DNA of 64,000 nt from Raphanus sativus (GCF_000801105.2 NC_079517.1:1922001-1986000), one strand, 5' to 3'. Positions 22,867 to 36,269 are shown, counted from the stretch's first letter. Translations and numbers: made by a program. The notes: generated from the sequence alone by a model not told the origin.

Positions 22867-25800
22867 TTTGGTAAAATGTCAAGATTACCATTTTCTGGTT
22901 TTTTCAATGTTGATACAACTTATTAGAAACAAACAACAACCCAACTCAAGAAGAAGAACAAAAAGGGAGAAAAAAAAATAAAAAAATAAAAATATTTTTA
23001 TTTTTCGTAATTGTCCAAATTTGATATTAATAGTTGCGCAATATACGTAGGCAATATATTAATATCATGTAGGTCCAATATACATACGTGCTTATATAAA
23101 AGGCTAAAGAGAGATGCTGCCGTACATTGTTACAGAGCAGGACCACATAAAGGAGGATTACAGACGAAAGAAGTCTCAAACTCTTACAAAATTTTGGTCT
23201 TCAGGACCACAGAGAGAGTGGCTTAATGATCACTTTTTGTGAATCCTCGTACCGTCTCTGCCGGATCCCTAGAGGTATATTTTATGCCTACTATAAGACT
23301 TATTTGTACCAATGTCAATGTTTTATTTGTTCACTGAAGTTATGACGTATTGCTCGCATATTAACTATTTACCTGGAGCTCTATATCTTACAATAAGACA
23401 TCTGATGACCCTAATTATATTAATAATTAGGTTTTGAAATTCATCTTAAACAAAGAGGTGCATGCATCATTCAGGTATAGATTGAGGTTCACTTCAAGTC
23501 TCTACATCCCAAAAGCAACGTTAGGCGCTTGTGGTTTTGGATGTTTTTGTAATTTTCCGTTTATATTAGATACTTCTGTAAGATAGATCACAACATTTCG
23601 GATCTGTATCTGCATAGCCTTTTGTGTACTTAATTAAGTATATTGAATAATGGATAGGCCAACATAGCACAGCTGTTCGGCTGTCATGAGAATGGATAAA
23701 TCCTGAATGCGTATACTAATTTCATTGGCAAAAGTGTAATCAATATGCTTAGAATATTTCAGTAATTGTATAAAATTTCTATATTTTGTATTTAATTCTT
23801 TACCTGTTAAAATATATTTCACGGAAAAGGGCCAAACAGCTGGGCAAGTTATAAGAGACAAGTAATACCCAGTTGTATCAACTCAGTCACAGTCGGTAAT
23901 ACTAATAAAATAGATAAAATCATTTGGACAATCGGTACCTCTTACAAATATATGTAAGAAAAAATAAATAAATAAAATCTATACAGTAGACGCGAACAAG
24001 GTGTTGGGATTCCTTTTCTTTAACAAGTCACGGGAGGATTCTTTCACAACTCATAGTAGTAGTTTCTGTGTTGCCTGACGTGCATGAATTTTTCTTTTAG
24101 TAAAGACTGACGTGCATGAATACTGAAATCTAATAAAAACAAATAAATATTAAGGAAAAATCATTTAAAATTGTAAATAATAGGGATCCCGGGTGAATAT
24201 CTTCCTGGTTTTATCATTTTTCATATAGCATATGTATCCTGGTGTTATCATTGTCTTTTTTCACATTCCTATATAGCAATATATGTATCATGTATGCCAA
24301 CTTCTAACATACTTTTATCGCTATTATAATTTATCATATATACAGAGTCCCTAAAATCAAGTATCAGTTAAATATTTTTTTTCTTGGTCAAATAACTACA
24401 AATTTTAAGACTAGGAATAAAGCAAAGAAAAACAATATAAGTCGGTTATAACTTCAACGGGTGGCCATGTGAAAAGCAAGAAGAAGTACAGAGAAAACTA
24501 GAATTTTAAATAGTATTTTGAGATGGTAACAATACAAAAAGATATAATGAAACAGCTAAGAAAGTAACATCGATCGTGAAAAACCCGAATGCATCTGAAA
24601 GAACAACAGATTGTCGCCTATTGTATCTTTCAACACTCTAGCTTTTTAACGTATATTATATTCCTATGTATGCACACTTACCAATACATACGCATACGGT
24701 ACACGGACAACTTTATTAACTATCAAAAAGATGTGTTTAACATAATTTACCTGTGTTTCAAAAAAAAAAAAACATAATTTACCTAAAATTTTACAAAAAA
24801 AAAAATCTACCTAAATTTATGATTTATGGGGTCTAACTGATGACTAAATTCATGATTTTGATTATCATATACGTATGGTTTACCAAAAAAAAACTGCGTG
24901 TATTTTCTTTTTGCTTATTCATCTTTCTGAATTTTAGTTTTTAAGGAAAAAAGAGTTTATAGTTGAATACATTATATACTGTTTGATGTGGTTTATCTCA
25001 TCAATCGAATTCTCAATCAAAGACGAATTCTACTTGACAAACAAAATCTCTTTGGCATTGTTGCATGACGTCATGATAAAACTTACAATTACGATGTTTT
25101 GATAACATATTTGCTATTTAATAAATTTATTAATAACCGATAAAATACTTATCACCTTTTATCATATTACAGCAGAAAGCAGGACAATCATAACCAGTTT
25201 TTCCCACTTAACTATTTCCCGGTTTGGGCCTACGAGTGATTCACAGTACCTTTTTGTTACAAATAGCGTACACACTTTTTCTTGGAACAGTTACGGTAAC
25301 ATCGGTATTCCTTTACTTAAGATTATGTATTCCGATCACGACTGATAAACTAAATATATTATTTTCGCATTTGATTTCACATCAACTATGGCGAACCAGT
25401 TAGTAGAATATAACATCTATAATGTAGTTTTAGTAAAAAAGAGAACGTATAATATATATTAATCAAAAACACACAAGTAAAAGAATTATATATACTGGAG
25501 TTGTATGTCATTTGCTCGGTGATTATTATTATTTTTTTATCTCTTGAGACGTTATTTTGATGGATTATTATTATCTTTTTTATTGAATTTTTTATTCTTT
25601 TTTTTCCTTCCAAAAAAGACATTGTTTCGGAACCACAATAGAAAGAAGAAAAAAAGCAAAGATAAAATGAACGACAGAAGGAGATGAAAGCTAAAAGAAA
25701 TAAACACACGTTGAGCGATGATAAGTTGTCATTATTATGAATCAAGAACACAAGTAAAAGAATTTTTAGCATTTCAAATTTGAGGTAAACGCAGTTTTGA

Positions 25801-26032
25801 TTGTGTGTTGGTTCAATAATGCAACGGCGTAAGCATTTCTACCTATATCATCAAATGAAATGCAACCCGAGTTTATATAAATTCGTCTACCTCTTGGAAT
25901 ACGTGTTACCATATCAACCGTACTTTTACAATATTTATATTTAATTGAGAACACTGAAGACTACAATAGTGTAACTTAATATCTAAGTTAAAACAAAAAA
26001 AAAAGTTTATTGAGATACCAGAAAGTTCCTCC

Positions 26033-26039
26033 TATAAAT
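26033..26039 (+). promoter_or_regulatory. TATA box candidate of the WOX12-type gene
   Basis: TATAAAT lies 84 bases upstream of the ATG at 26123. A CA-rich, ACTC-containing leader follows, a usual plant promoter layout. Confidence 0.55.
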
Positions 26040-26122
26040 TCATCACAAAGAACTCCCTCAACTCACCACAAAATCTCCTTTTTTTTTTTACTTAAATACA
26101 TAATCCAAAGAAACACCATATA

Positions 26123-27070
26123 ATGGATCAAGAAGGATCGTCACAAAGCCCTACTGGGCATGGCCGTTCTTCCTCCGCCACCTCCAATTCTACGGAACCG
26201 GTTCGGACACGTTGGTCACCTAAACCGGAGCAAATCTTGATACTTGAATCCATCTTCAACAGTGGTATTGTTAACCCACCAAAAGATGAAACGGTAAGGA
26301 TAAGAAAGATGCTAGAGAAATTTGGTGCAGTGGGAGACGCAAACGTCTTCTACTGGTTTCAAAACCGGCGGTCACGATCTCGCCGGAGACAGCGGCAACT
26401 TCAAGCGGCCAATGCCGCAGCTGTCGCCTCCAGAGGAGCTGAAGACCACCCGCACATGACTACCATGAACATGCATCATCCTTATAGCAACAACGAGACT
26501 GATTTGGGATTCGGAAATTGTAGCAATTTATCAGCTAATTACCATTTTAATGAGCCTTCATCTCAAGTCTCTTCATTTCTTCTTGGCCTCTCTCCTTCTT
26601 CCTTGAATGGTGGATGTGAAAGCAACAATGGCATGGGTGATCTCATCACAATGTATGGCCATGAATCTGATCATAATCATCATTTTTCATCATCACCAGC
26701 ACAGTTCAAATGACGCATCAAATTCAAGCCAATTCTGATCAGAACTCCAACTTCCACTACCGACAAGGTGAATCATTCATTTGCATGGCTCATATATTTT
26801 TTTTTGGTTCTTATATATATATATATATTTTTTTAACGAATAAAAGGGCTAATAACGGTGTTCATAAACGGAGTTCCGACGGAAGTAACAAATGGAGCAA
26901 TAGACATGAAAGCAATGTTCGGGGAAGATTTAGTGTTACTTCATTCCTCTGGTCTTCCTCTTCCTACCGATGAGTTTGGCTTCTTGATGCATTCTTTACA
27001 ACATGGCCAATCTTATTTCCTGGTAACTAAATTTTATTTGTTTTATCATAAGCTATTAAACAAGTACTAA
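26123..27070 (+). CDS. WOX12: WOX11/12-clade homeobox gene (WOX12-like), C-terminal half frameshifted
   Basis: The ATG at 26123 opens a 196-codon frame ending at TGA 26711-26713. The WOX homeodomain spans residues ~28-92: [18 protein letters not shown], then [15 protein letters not shown]. The following segment ([29 protein letters not shown]) fits WOX12 better than WOX11. Past HNHH, family-like sequence continues in other frames: [11 protein letters not shown] in one, [10 protein letters not shown] in another. This implies an extra base in the T-run near 26687 and a second shift near 26735. A GT-AG intron (26768-26846) leads to the conserved exon 26847-27022 ([21 protein letters not shown]). 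The usual PRQT-type end is not found. WOX12 promotes root founder-cell fate; this copy would keep DNA binding but lose its conserved C-terminus. Confidence 0.85.
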
Positions 27071-28045
27071 TAAATATATTGATTAATGATTTTCAGACCA
27101 TTTTTGTGTTCGCCTGTGAATCCTTTTTCTATTAATTACGAGATGATCTGATTTTTCCTATAAACTAGCTAGCAATACACAATGTGTAGAAGATGCGCTG
27201 AAACCTAATTTTGGTCAAGTCCTAAATGTCTGCTAAATTTATCTCAAGAACCCATTTCACTCTGCAAGTAGCTGGAGCATAAAATAATTTTGTAGAAAAT
27301 ATAGTTAAATATATCTCAGTTTGATGATTGTCGGTAACTGAAGTTCTTTTATTTAACTAGGTTAAGATTGATGTCACCTCTTGTACACACTTGTATAAGT
27401 ATATATATAAACTGTAGGTAATATATATATTATATATATATTATATATATATATATGGTTTTTTAAACAAGTATGTATTTAATTTTTTTTTTTAGTTCAC
27501 AAAAAAATGTATTTAATATTTGTATAGATGAAGAAAATAGCTAAGAACACATGAACCAATAAATGCGACTTTTGTACTTTGGTAGAATATTAAGGATTTT
27601 AGTGAGTTCATTGGCAAAAGAGACCTTGGGAAATTATATAGGGTCAATTTGCTCTATATTCATAATAAGCAAAAAAAATTAAGAAAGTAACCATGTATGA
27701 TTTTTATGGAGAAGTGTGTCTGTTTACCACAAAAGTGGACAAGAATCTCCTTTTACGCGCGTGACCGTCTATTTGACGCATTGTGCAAAATTAACTAACT
27801 ATATACTATACTATACTATTTTTAAAATAGTATAGAAAACAAATACATACCAATATTATAAAAAAATTAGATATTTGGTTAGTTTACACTTATATTTATA
27901 TTATTCGATTTTACAATAGAATGGAACACATTAACATCTTCCACTAGTGCAAGAAAACATGATGATAAATAAGGAAGGGAGGGAAGGAGGGAGAGACTAA
28001 ATACTAAATATCATAAAGACAAACAAATAAACATAAATCTACATA
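27071..28045. other. intergenic, AT-rich
   Basis: No coding signal seen. A TA-rich imperfect microsatellite lies at ~27418-27460. Purine-rich GGAAGGGAGGGAAGGAGGG is at ~27974-27992, shortly before the tandem array. Confidence 0.6.
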
Positions 28046-29660
28046 CTTTAACCTATAAACCCAACCATATACCCTAAACCGAAACCCTAAACCCTAAATC
28101 CAAACCATATACCATAAACCCAAACCATATATCCTAAACCCTAAACCCAAACCATATATCCTAAATCCTAAACCCAAACCATAAACCATAAATCCAAAGG
28201 AAGAGGATTTCCAATTTGTGAAGAAGCTAGTGGCATTGTCAATAAATTTGAGGGATTAGTAAAAAACCACCATAAGAAGTAGAGGAGAAAATGAGACATA
28301 CTATACTACAATCATTAAATAGTAGAGTCGTCCAGTGTAAGAGGATACACCATTAGCAAAGGGATGATGGAAGTGATGAAGTAGGAGAAAAAATACCCAC
28401 AAGAATTGGAGAAAAAGAAGAGACAGTGGAAATAGGTGATGAAACAATAATTGACGACATTGCTGGAAGACAAGATATAGAGATGATGTAACAATACACA
28501 TCGTTGTGTACTATCCTATGTTTATCAAATAGCATAGTTCGACGAAGTGTATATAGTTCATCTTCTACACTAGCTATAAACCCAAACCCTAAACCCCAAC
28601 CATATACCCTAAACTCAAACCCTAAACCCTAAACCCTAAACCCAAACCATATATCCTAAACCCAAACCATATACCCTAAACCCTAAACTCTAAACCCAAA
28701 CCATATACCCTAAATCCTAAACCCAAACCATAAACCCAAAGGAAGAGGATTTCCGATTTGTGAAGAAACTAGTGGTATTGTCAATAAATTTGAGGGATTA
28801 GTAAAAAATCACCATAAGAAGTAGAAGAGAAGATGAGCCACACTATACTGTAATTATTAAATAATAGAGTCGTGCAGTATAAGAAGATACACCATTAGCA
28901 AAGAGATGATGGAGGTGATGAAGTAGAAGAAAAAATTACCCACAAGAATTGGAGAAAAAGAAGAGACGGTGAGAAAAGGTGATGAAACAATGATTGGCGA
29001 CATTGCTGAAAGACAAGACATAGAGATGATGTAACAGTACACATCGTTGTGTACTATTCTATGTTTATCAAATAGTATAGTTCGACGACGTGTATACAGT
29101 TCATCATCTACAATAGCTCTAAACCCAAATACTAAACCCTAAACCCAAACCATATACCCTAAACCCAAACCCTAAACCCAAACCATATACCCTAAACCCA
29201 AACCCTAAACCCAAACCATATATCCAAACCAATTACCCTAAACCCAAACCATAAACTCTAAACCTAAAGGAGGAGGATTTCCGATTTGTGAAGAAATTAG
29301 TGGCATTGTCAATAAATTTGAAGGATTAATAAAAAACCACCATAAAAAGTAGAGGAGAAGATGAGACATACTATACTATAATCATTAAATAGTAGAGCCG
29401 TGCAGTGTAAAAGGATACACCATTAGCAAAGGGATGATGGAGGTGTAGTCGGAATTGATGAAGTAGGAGAAAAAATACCCACAAGAATTGGAGAAGAAGA
29501 AGAGACGGTGGGAATAGGTGAGGAAACAATGATTGGCGACATTGCTGGAAGACAAGACATAGAGATGATGTAACTGTACACATCGTGGAGTACTATTCTA
29601 TATTTATCAAATAGTATAGTTCGACGAAGTGTATACTGTTCATCTTCTCCACTAGCTCTA
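28046..29660. repeat. three tandem ~540-bp units headed by degenerate telomere-like repeats
   Basis: Units begin near 28046, 28576 and 29118. Each starts with ~150-170 bp of degenerate AAACCCTAAACCC and AAACCATATACCC repeats (plant telomere type CCCTAAA with variants). About 370 bp of conserved sequence follows (GAGGATTTCC, AATTTGTGAAGAA, TGTACTATTCTATG). Matching points are 541-544 bp apart. The minus strand of each unit carries a similar short ORF (motifs SCLPAMSPIIVSSP and SPILVGIFSP), longest in the third unit (29423-29794, 123 codons). I do not recognise that ORF. The array is interstitial, not a chromosome end. Confidence 0.9.
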
Positions 29661-32600
29661 CGCATCCTCTGCTTCTTAATCATATATATTGGATAGTAGC
29701 AAAATTGTAAACTCAAACAAAGATATGAAGAAAAACTCAGATACTTGGTGGATATGATAATTATATGTCGTGTAACGTACTCACTGAATTTCATATAACT
29801 TGTAAATAATCATTGAATAAAAGAAAGAAAAAAACAAAGATCAAGTGAGAGTGAGAATAAACAGGAATAAAGGGTAATTTTTGTCATTATACATATTATA
29901 TAAAGAATATCGTAGCACTCTGTTCACTATGGTTATCGTCTCAATTCTAATTGTACTATAGTCATGTGTCCAATTTCCCAATTATATACTCTCTTTGTCA
30001 AATATATAGACGATGTCAACACTTTCTAGAAATATAAATTCTTTTAACCATTCTCGTTAGGGTTTTAGATATTGTCATCAATTAATTTAACTAACACAAT
30101 TATAACTATAGTCATTTTATTAACAAAATGTAATCTGAAATATTTGTTTATTTGATTTCATTTTATCATCGACAGGTACCAAGACAGACATGAACTGGCT
30201 ATCTAGTGTTGCAACATATACGGTCGATATTTTGTTTTTACTTGTATTGATTTTGCGCCAACCGTGTATAAATGTAGATTAAAATAAATGTTGAACTCGT
30301 CAGATATTTTGTTTTCTTGTCGATTCTTGCTCACCTGAACGCAAACCTTGACTAACAAAACAAGAAAAAAATCTTAATTAGATCTACTTTGTAAAATGAA
30401 ATGTCCAAGTTTGTTAAACTGAAAGATTAATTAGCTTTTATTTAACGTCAAATCTATTAAAAACCTTAGTATATGCAGCTGATAAAACTTTTTTTTAAAT
30501 ATTCGTGAAATTTATTTTTTTAAACTAACTTTTGTATATCAAGTGTATCTGTTTAGATCTTACTGACTTTTACAAGGAAAAACAGAAGATCAAAATGTCT
30601 GAAAAGGGAGCCTACGCCCTTGAAGCAATGGGTAAGATATAACATATTTAACTACTGGGTGATGGGTGTTTAGGAATTTCGAACTTGAATATCCTTCTCG
30701 ATCAATGCTTTTTCTTTTTGCTCATCGCAACGATAAAATTTAAAATGTTTCCAAAGCGTATACAAAAAATCTAGAGAAATTTGTTTCTAGGAAAAAAATA
30801 ATAACTATGTCTCATTAGGCTAATTTTTATTTTGTACCATTTTGTATCTAATATCCTTTAATATTTTCAAAAATAAATTAAATAAATATTTTTATAAATA
30901 AAAAATGAAAAATTGTAACTACGGATGAAATACATATATCAACTTAGTGATATCTTTTTCCAGTTCTAAAAGTATTTAAACAATAATTTTATATTTTGTT
31001 TAACATAAAGTAGAATTGATATTCTACAAAGTAGAAAATAAAATCTACTTTTTTCATTTAATCTACTATGTTTAGAATATGTGATTTACATAAATAATAG
31101 TAACCTAAAAATATTTAAAAACACATTCCGCGCTTAATCTATTCGTTATAAAATCTGTCGAAATTAGAATCTACATAATACTATAAATTTAAAATTTGTA
31201 GAAATCGTAATCTACACATTAATATAAATCTAAAACATGTATAAATCAATTTCAAACATTTTATTGTATTCTACTAGTGTAGAATACAAATTATACGGAT
31301 AAAAGATAATCGGTTATGAAAATATGAGAAGAAAATATTTGAAAATATTATGTTTCCATATATAAAAATGTATTTAGAAAAAATTACAAAAATCGATTTA
31401 ATGTTTTCTTTTATTTTAATCACTTTTGAAATTATTGGAAAAAATGAAAAAATAATTTTTCAAAAAAATAAAATTAATAAAAATTAAAATAAAAAAATCC
31501 CATTTTATTTGGAATTTTAATGTTTTCTTTTATTTTAATAACTTTAATTATTTATTATATTTAATATTTAATAATTGTTTTGTTAACTGTAATTCCGAAT
31601 TTATAATTGAAATTAAGGATATTATTTTAAATTTTAAAAATAATTGGTTTAACGGGACATAAATAATATAAAATTAGTTTAATAGGACATAGTTACTATT
31701 TTTTGTTCTAAAACAATTTTCTCAAAAATAATCTATTTGGTTTGATAAGATATGTCAAAGATGATCACTACAAAAATTCAGTTAATTAGCTATGGATTGG
31801 CGAAGAGATTTTTGAAGCCAAATTTATTAGCTACAAATATAGAGAGAAATGGTAATAGAATACATAAATTTATTTTTTTTCGCTAATTTTGTGTTAACTA
31901 TAACAATATGTAGCTATATATTAGAGATAGATTTCGTTAGTAGTCTGTTGCTAAATAGCTACGTCTTGGTTAGAGATCAGTTTTTGCTGTAGTTATTCTA
32001 TCTAGCAACTACTAAATACACATATTTCTATTGCTAAATATTAATGATTGTATATCCTCACCATTTTGTTGCTTTGATAACACAATACTATATAATAGTA
32101 AACATCAGCAAGATAACATAAATATATAATATTTCATATATATATATCCAACTAAACCAAGTCATTTAGATAAACCTTTACGAATTAGAAAATAAGTATA
32201 TGTTAATACACTTCGGGTCTGATTGCTTTTCTCGTTACCATCCGCAAAACACAGTTTTTTGCGGTTAGTATTAGTTAACAGCGTTTCTTGCTACAAATCA
32301 TTTCAAACCGTTCCGAACTTCTTAAATATAAGAACCAAATATTATTTTTTCTAAATATTTTAAAATTTAAAACTAAAAAATAGAAATATTATAAATAAAA
32401 AATATATACACATTTAATATATTAATTTAAATTCACAAACAGTATCATAATTTATTTATAAAAAGCTTTAAACTAGTTATTCATTAGAATTTTTTAAAAA
32501 AATTAATATACATATATATAAAGATATACATATATAAAATGAAACAAAATATTATTTTAAAATTTTAATATAAATCTTCAAAAATATATATAAAATTATA

Positions 32601-33312
32601 ACTTCAAATAATTAAATTTTTAATAAATAAACATAATATTATTAATTATATTATATTAATAATTGTAATATTTTATCACAATAGTATATTTTTATAATTT
32701 TTTATAATGTATAATATGTTTATATCGGTAATTTATTATTAAAACCGCTTTAATATCTCATAATCAATCAGTCACAAATATCTCGCAAATGCAACAGCTT
32801 TTAAATGTTTATATTAGTTATACAAAATACTACATAATATTTGACATCGCAACTATTCGCATTCGCAAACTTCCGCACCTATAACCAACCGTTGCGTTTG
32901 AACCGGTACCTAGTAATATCAAACACACCAGTTAAGCGTCATTGACCACTAGCAAATTTTCTATTTGGGAGAGAAATTTTTGGATGTATTAAGGCCACTT
33001 CAAATGTGGGCTTTATTGAGCCCTTTGTCTTACGACTGTATATTGGTTTCTTTTGAATTCTTTGGTCCCAACTAAAGTGTATGGCTCGTATAAGTAATTG
33101 AACGGGACACTAGGGGCCCAGCCCGACCCAATTCAAGCCGTGTAAATTGAGCTTTTGTAAAACACTCATCTTTTCGAATTGGTTCATTTCTCATTTTAAA
33201 CTAAATTATAATTGTAGTGAGAATTTATAAAGCAATCATCTCTTCTTATTGGTTTAATTTTAATTTAAAACTAAACGTTAATCATATAACTAAATTATGT
33301 TAAATATAAATA
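29661..33312. other. intergenic, very AT-rich
   Basis: About 3.6 kb with no recognised gene. A short exon-like stretch with an ATG at 30595 and a donor (ATGG|GTAAG) lies at 30595-30635, unsupported by neighbours. A CACTACAAAAA-type end at 31766 has no convincing partner. The remainder is A/T-rich, with frequent AAATAT and TTTTAA. Confidence 0.55.
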
Positions 33313-34235
33313 TCTATCTTATTAAAACAGAAACATTATGTTGGACCTAACATTTATTTTATAAGTTTTAAATTAATACACTTTTATACTTTACAGTTAA
33401 ACATACATTAAATCACTTTATGTTCCTTTCTTTATACTACTATCCATGTTTCCAAACAATATACTTATTCTCTTTATACTACTATCAATGTTTCCAAACA
33501 ATATATTTATTTCTTTATACTACTATCAGTGTTTCCAAAACAATATATTTTAAACATTATGTTGGACCTAACATTTTATTTGTAAGTTTTTAATTAAAAT
33601 ACACTTTTATACTTTATAGTTAAACATACATTAAATCACTTTATGTTCCTTTCTTTATACTACTATCCATGTTTCCAAACAATATACTTATTTCTTTATA
33701 CTACTATCAATGTTTCCAAACAATATATTTATTTCTTTATACTACTATCAGTGTTTCCAAACAATATATTTTTATACTACTATCAATGTTTCCAAATAAT
33801 ACAATAATTAATCTTAGTTATTTTATATCTATCATTTTCTCTTTAAAATTTTTGTAGAAACGTCATAATTTTAAAGTTCACTATCATAAATTGCAAAATA
33901 GTGAACTTTAAAATTTCGATTATAAGATTACAAATTATGAAGCTATTACAATTTAAATCCAATTAGATTACATATCGGTCATCCATCAGTTCAATCGGTT
34001 AGTCTCGGATTTTAGTGATTTTTTAATATGAATATTTTAAAAACATAAATTGAATTGTCAGATCTCCGGATTAACCGGTATAATCACAATCAGGTTGAAT
34101 TTAAAAATACTGATTTAAATGCAAAAATATTTTAAATACACACTCTTTAAAATTTACCAAAATATTTGTTAAATTATTAGTGAAATTTTTCATCGTATAA
34201 TATTCCGCGCTTCAAAAGCGCGGGTCAAAATCTAG
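33313..34235 (+). mobile_element. non-autonomous Helitron with internal duplication
   Basis: The 5' end TCTATCTTATTAAAAC follows an A (33312). The 3' end is CTAG (34232-34235), followed by T, giving the A|T insertion context of Helitrons. A perfect 8-bp stem with 3-nt loop (CCGCGCTT, CAA, AAGCGCGG at 34205-34223) lies 8 nt before CTAG. Inside, a ~221-bp block is tandemly duplicated (from ~33331 and ~33552). Each block carries ~37-bp minisatellite units (TATACTACTATCAATG). There is no Rep/helicase. The right end lies 66 bp past the 3' end of the MYB56-type gene. Confidence 0.88.
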
Positions 34236-34300
34236 TTTTTTTGTTAAGAACTTTGGAAAGTTTCTTATAGACGGACGGACATGGTATAACTCTTAGCTAA

Positions 34301-36269
34301 TCAAGTAGCTCCAACACCGAGAAAATCAAAGAAGTAAAAGCCGCTCTGCATCTCCACTTTCCTTTCTTCACTGACTGTGATTGTGTGGTGATTTTGATGG
34401 TCCATCTTTTTACTATATTTGCCATTTACTTCTGCTCTCTGCACACACTGACCATCTTTACCTGCATAGATTACCAATATAAATTATTTTATCCCCCACG
34501 TGAAATTTTGTTGTATTAAAACAGTAACGTGACATTGTACTACAACTCCTTATATAAAAATACCTGTACGTACTATTACGATGTAAAACACTGTTTCTTT
34601 CTCTATTGTCATTAAAATTTGTAATTATTGCCATATATATGAAAAGGGATGACATTATCAGAAGTGGTCACTCCTCGTCGGGTTATATATAACATGTATG
34701 CCAAAACGATCGTTTAATGTGCTTTGAACATTTTAGAAACATCTTAACAAGACTTTATTCTAACATAATTCTAGACTAAAATAAGTACGTAGGTCATATC
34801 AACGGTAGTCGGTAAACCCAGTAATTCTATATATTAATCTCGACCAAGCACTGACCTAAATCACTATAACTAGATTCACGTAAACGCTTTCAAGAAAACA
34901 AATTAAGTAAAACATTCCACGTTCCTATACTTTTCATATCTTGAGAATGTCACGATATCATTTCTTTCTGAAAAGAGACAAAGTACTACATAATAAAAAT
35001 AATAAAACAAGCAAACAAATGCCAGAAAAAAAAAATCTTACCTGGGTCAAGGGTATTATCGTAATTCAAGAAGCGAGCCTGGTGAGTTGAAGAGGGTGGA
35101 GTGAGAGAGAGCTCCGTCGTACAAGTAGAGACAGCTGAAGCATCTTCATCGTCGCCGTCATCATCTTCTTTATTGAAGACATTAGCATTCGCGACCATAC
35201 CAAAGAACTCATCACCGTGATTATAGCGGCACGAGGAAGAGATCACTGTCATTTCAGCGTTCCCCGACGGTTCCTGAGGAGTCTGCACTTGACGTTGTCG
35301 TTGACTTTCTCTAGTCCGTCGAGACATGATGACGTGCCAATGGTTCTTGACGGCGTTATCTGTCCGACCAGGGAAGAGACGTGAGATCAAAGCCCACTTG
35401 TTGCCATATGCTCGGTGAACAGCTAGAAGCCGAGACTCTTCTTCCTCGGTGAATGCTCTCTTGTTAATTCTTGGGTCAAGTTGGTTAAACCATCTCAATC
35501 TACAACTCTTGCCTAAAATCAAAGACGCAACATTAATTACCTTATATTAATTAGTTACGGTCAGATATGTCACTGATGTGTATGATTGGATACATATCTT
35601 TATCACTATATAATTAAAGAAGATGTATACGTTTTACTTGGTACACATTAATTTTGGAGAAAATCTCCTCTTTTTGTCAAATGTAAAAAAAATACTTGTG
35701 AAAAAATTGGATTTTACAAAAATTTAATTATTTTCTCTTAATTAAAAGGATAAAAATACTTACATAAACGGAATTTGAAGTAAGAAATAAGTAGAGAAAT
35801 AAAAGTAAAGAGTTTGATCAAAAAAAAAGTAAAGAAATGTACCTGATCTACCAAGAAGGTGATGAGCAATCACGTTCCAGTTTTGGGGTCCAAACTGGGC
35901 AACAAGCTCCTTGAGTTTAGCATCTTCTGTTGGTCTCCAGTGTCCTCTTGAGCATATTTTGGAATTTATTCCATTTTTGCCCCTTCTTTTCAAACCATTT
36001 CCACCCCTCTCTTTCTCATGTTCATCTCCTGACTCCAAGCCTGAGACTGACTTGTCGTGAGGATGGTTTCTTGCAAGAGAGAAGTCGGTGTGAGAGTTTG
36101 GTGGAGATCTGAAGTTGTTTCTTTCTTGGAATCTTCTAGAGTCATTGATGGTATAATTACCAGTAAGATTTTTCTTAAGGAGATTTGGATTCATTTTTTT
36201 CTTTCTTGGGCTAGAGATTAGAGGAAGAGAGGCCAGGAATAAGAGAGGGGGAGAGCACTTGAATGGCAT
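34301..36269 (-). CDS. MYB56: R2R3-MYB transcription factor, MYB56-like
   Basis: Three minus-strand exons: 36269-35843, 35512-35042 and 34461-34301. All junctions are GT-AG and in phase, about 352 residues. R2 ([15 protein letters not shown] ... [17 protein letters not shown]) and R3 ([19 protein letters not shown] ... [19 protein letters not shown]) lie at ~110-210 with the expected tryptophans. An acidic stretch ([11 protein letters not shown]) follows, and the end is [10 protein letters not shown]. The first ATG is used; a second in-frame ATG (MNPNLL) lies 25 codons later. MYB56 (also called BRAVO) represses quiescent-centre divisions in Arabidopsis roots. Its position next to WOX12 supports orthology to At5g17800. 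No lesion seen. Confidence 0.9.

Larger units (their letters stand above)
22383..26100. other. intergenic, AT-rich, no gene recognised
   Basis: About 3.7 kb between the CACTA element and the WOX12-type gene. A TA microsatellite occupies ~22828-22864. ORFs are short and unrecognised, including 23011-23226. The peroxidase gene remembered next to WOX12 in A. thaliana is not seen. The last few hundred bases are presumably the WOX12 promoter. Confidence 0.6.

Noticed and set aside
23011..23226. 71-codon ORF upstream of the WOX12-type gene
   Set aside because: Its composition is not clearly protein-like, it has no recognised motif, and no splice or promoter signal supports it.
28046..29265. True telomere or chromosome end
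   Set aside because: The repeats are degenerate, short and repeated in three interstitial units with genes on both sides.
31766..31994. Possible CACTA MITE (CACTACAAAAATTC ... GCTGTAGT)
   Set aside because: The right end does not match well, and the 3-bp flanks (GAT versus ATT) are not a duplication.
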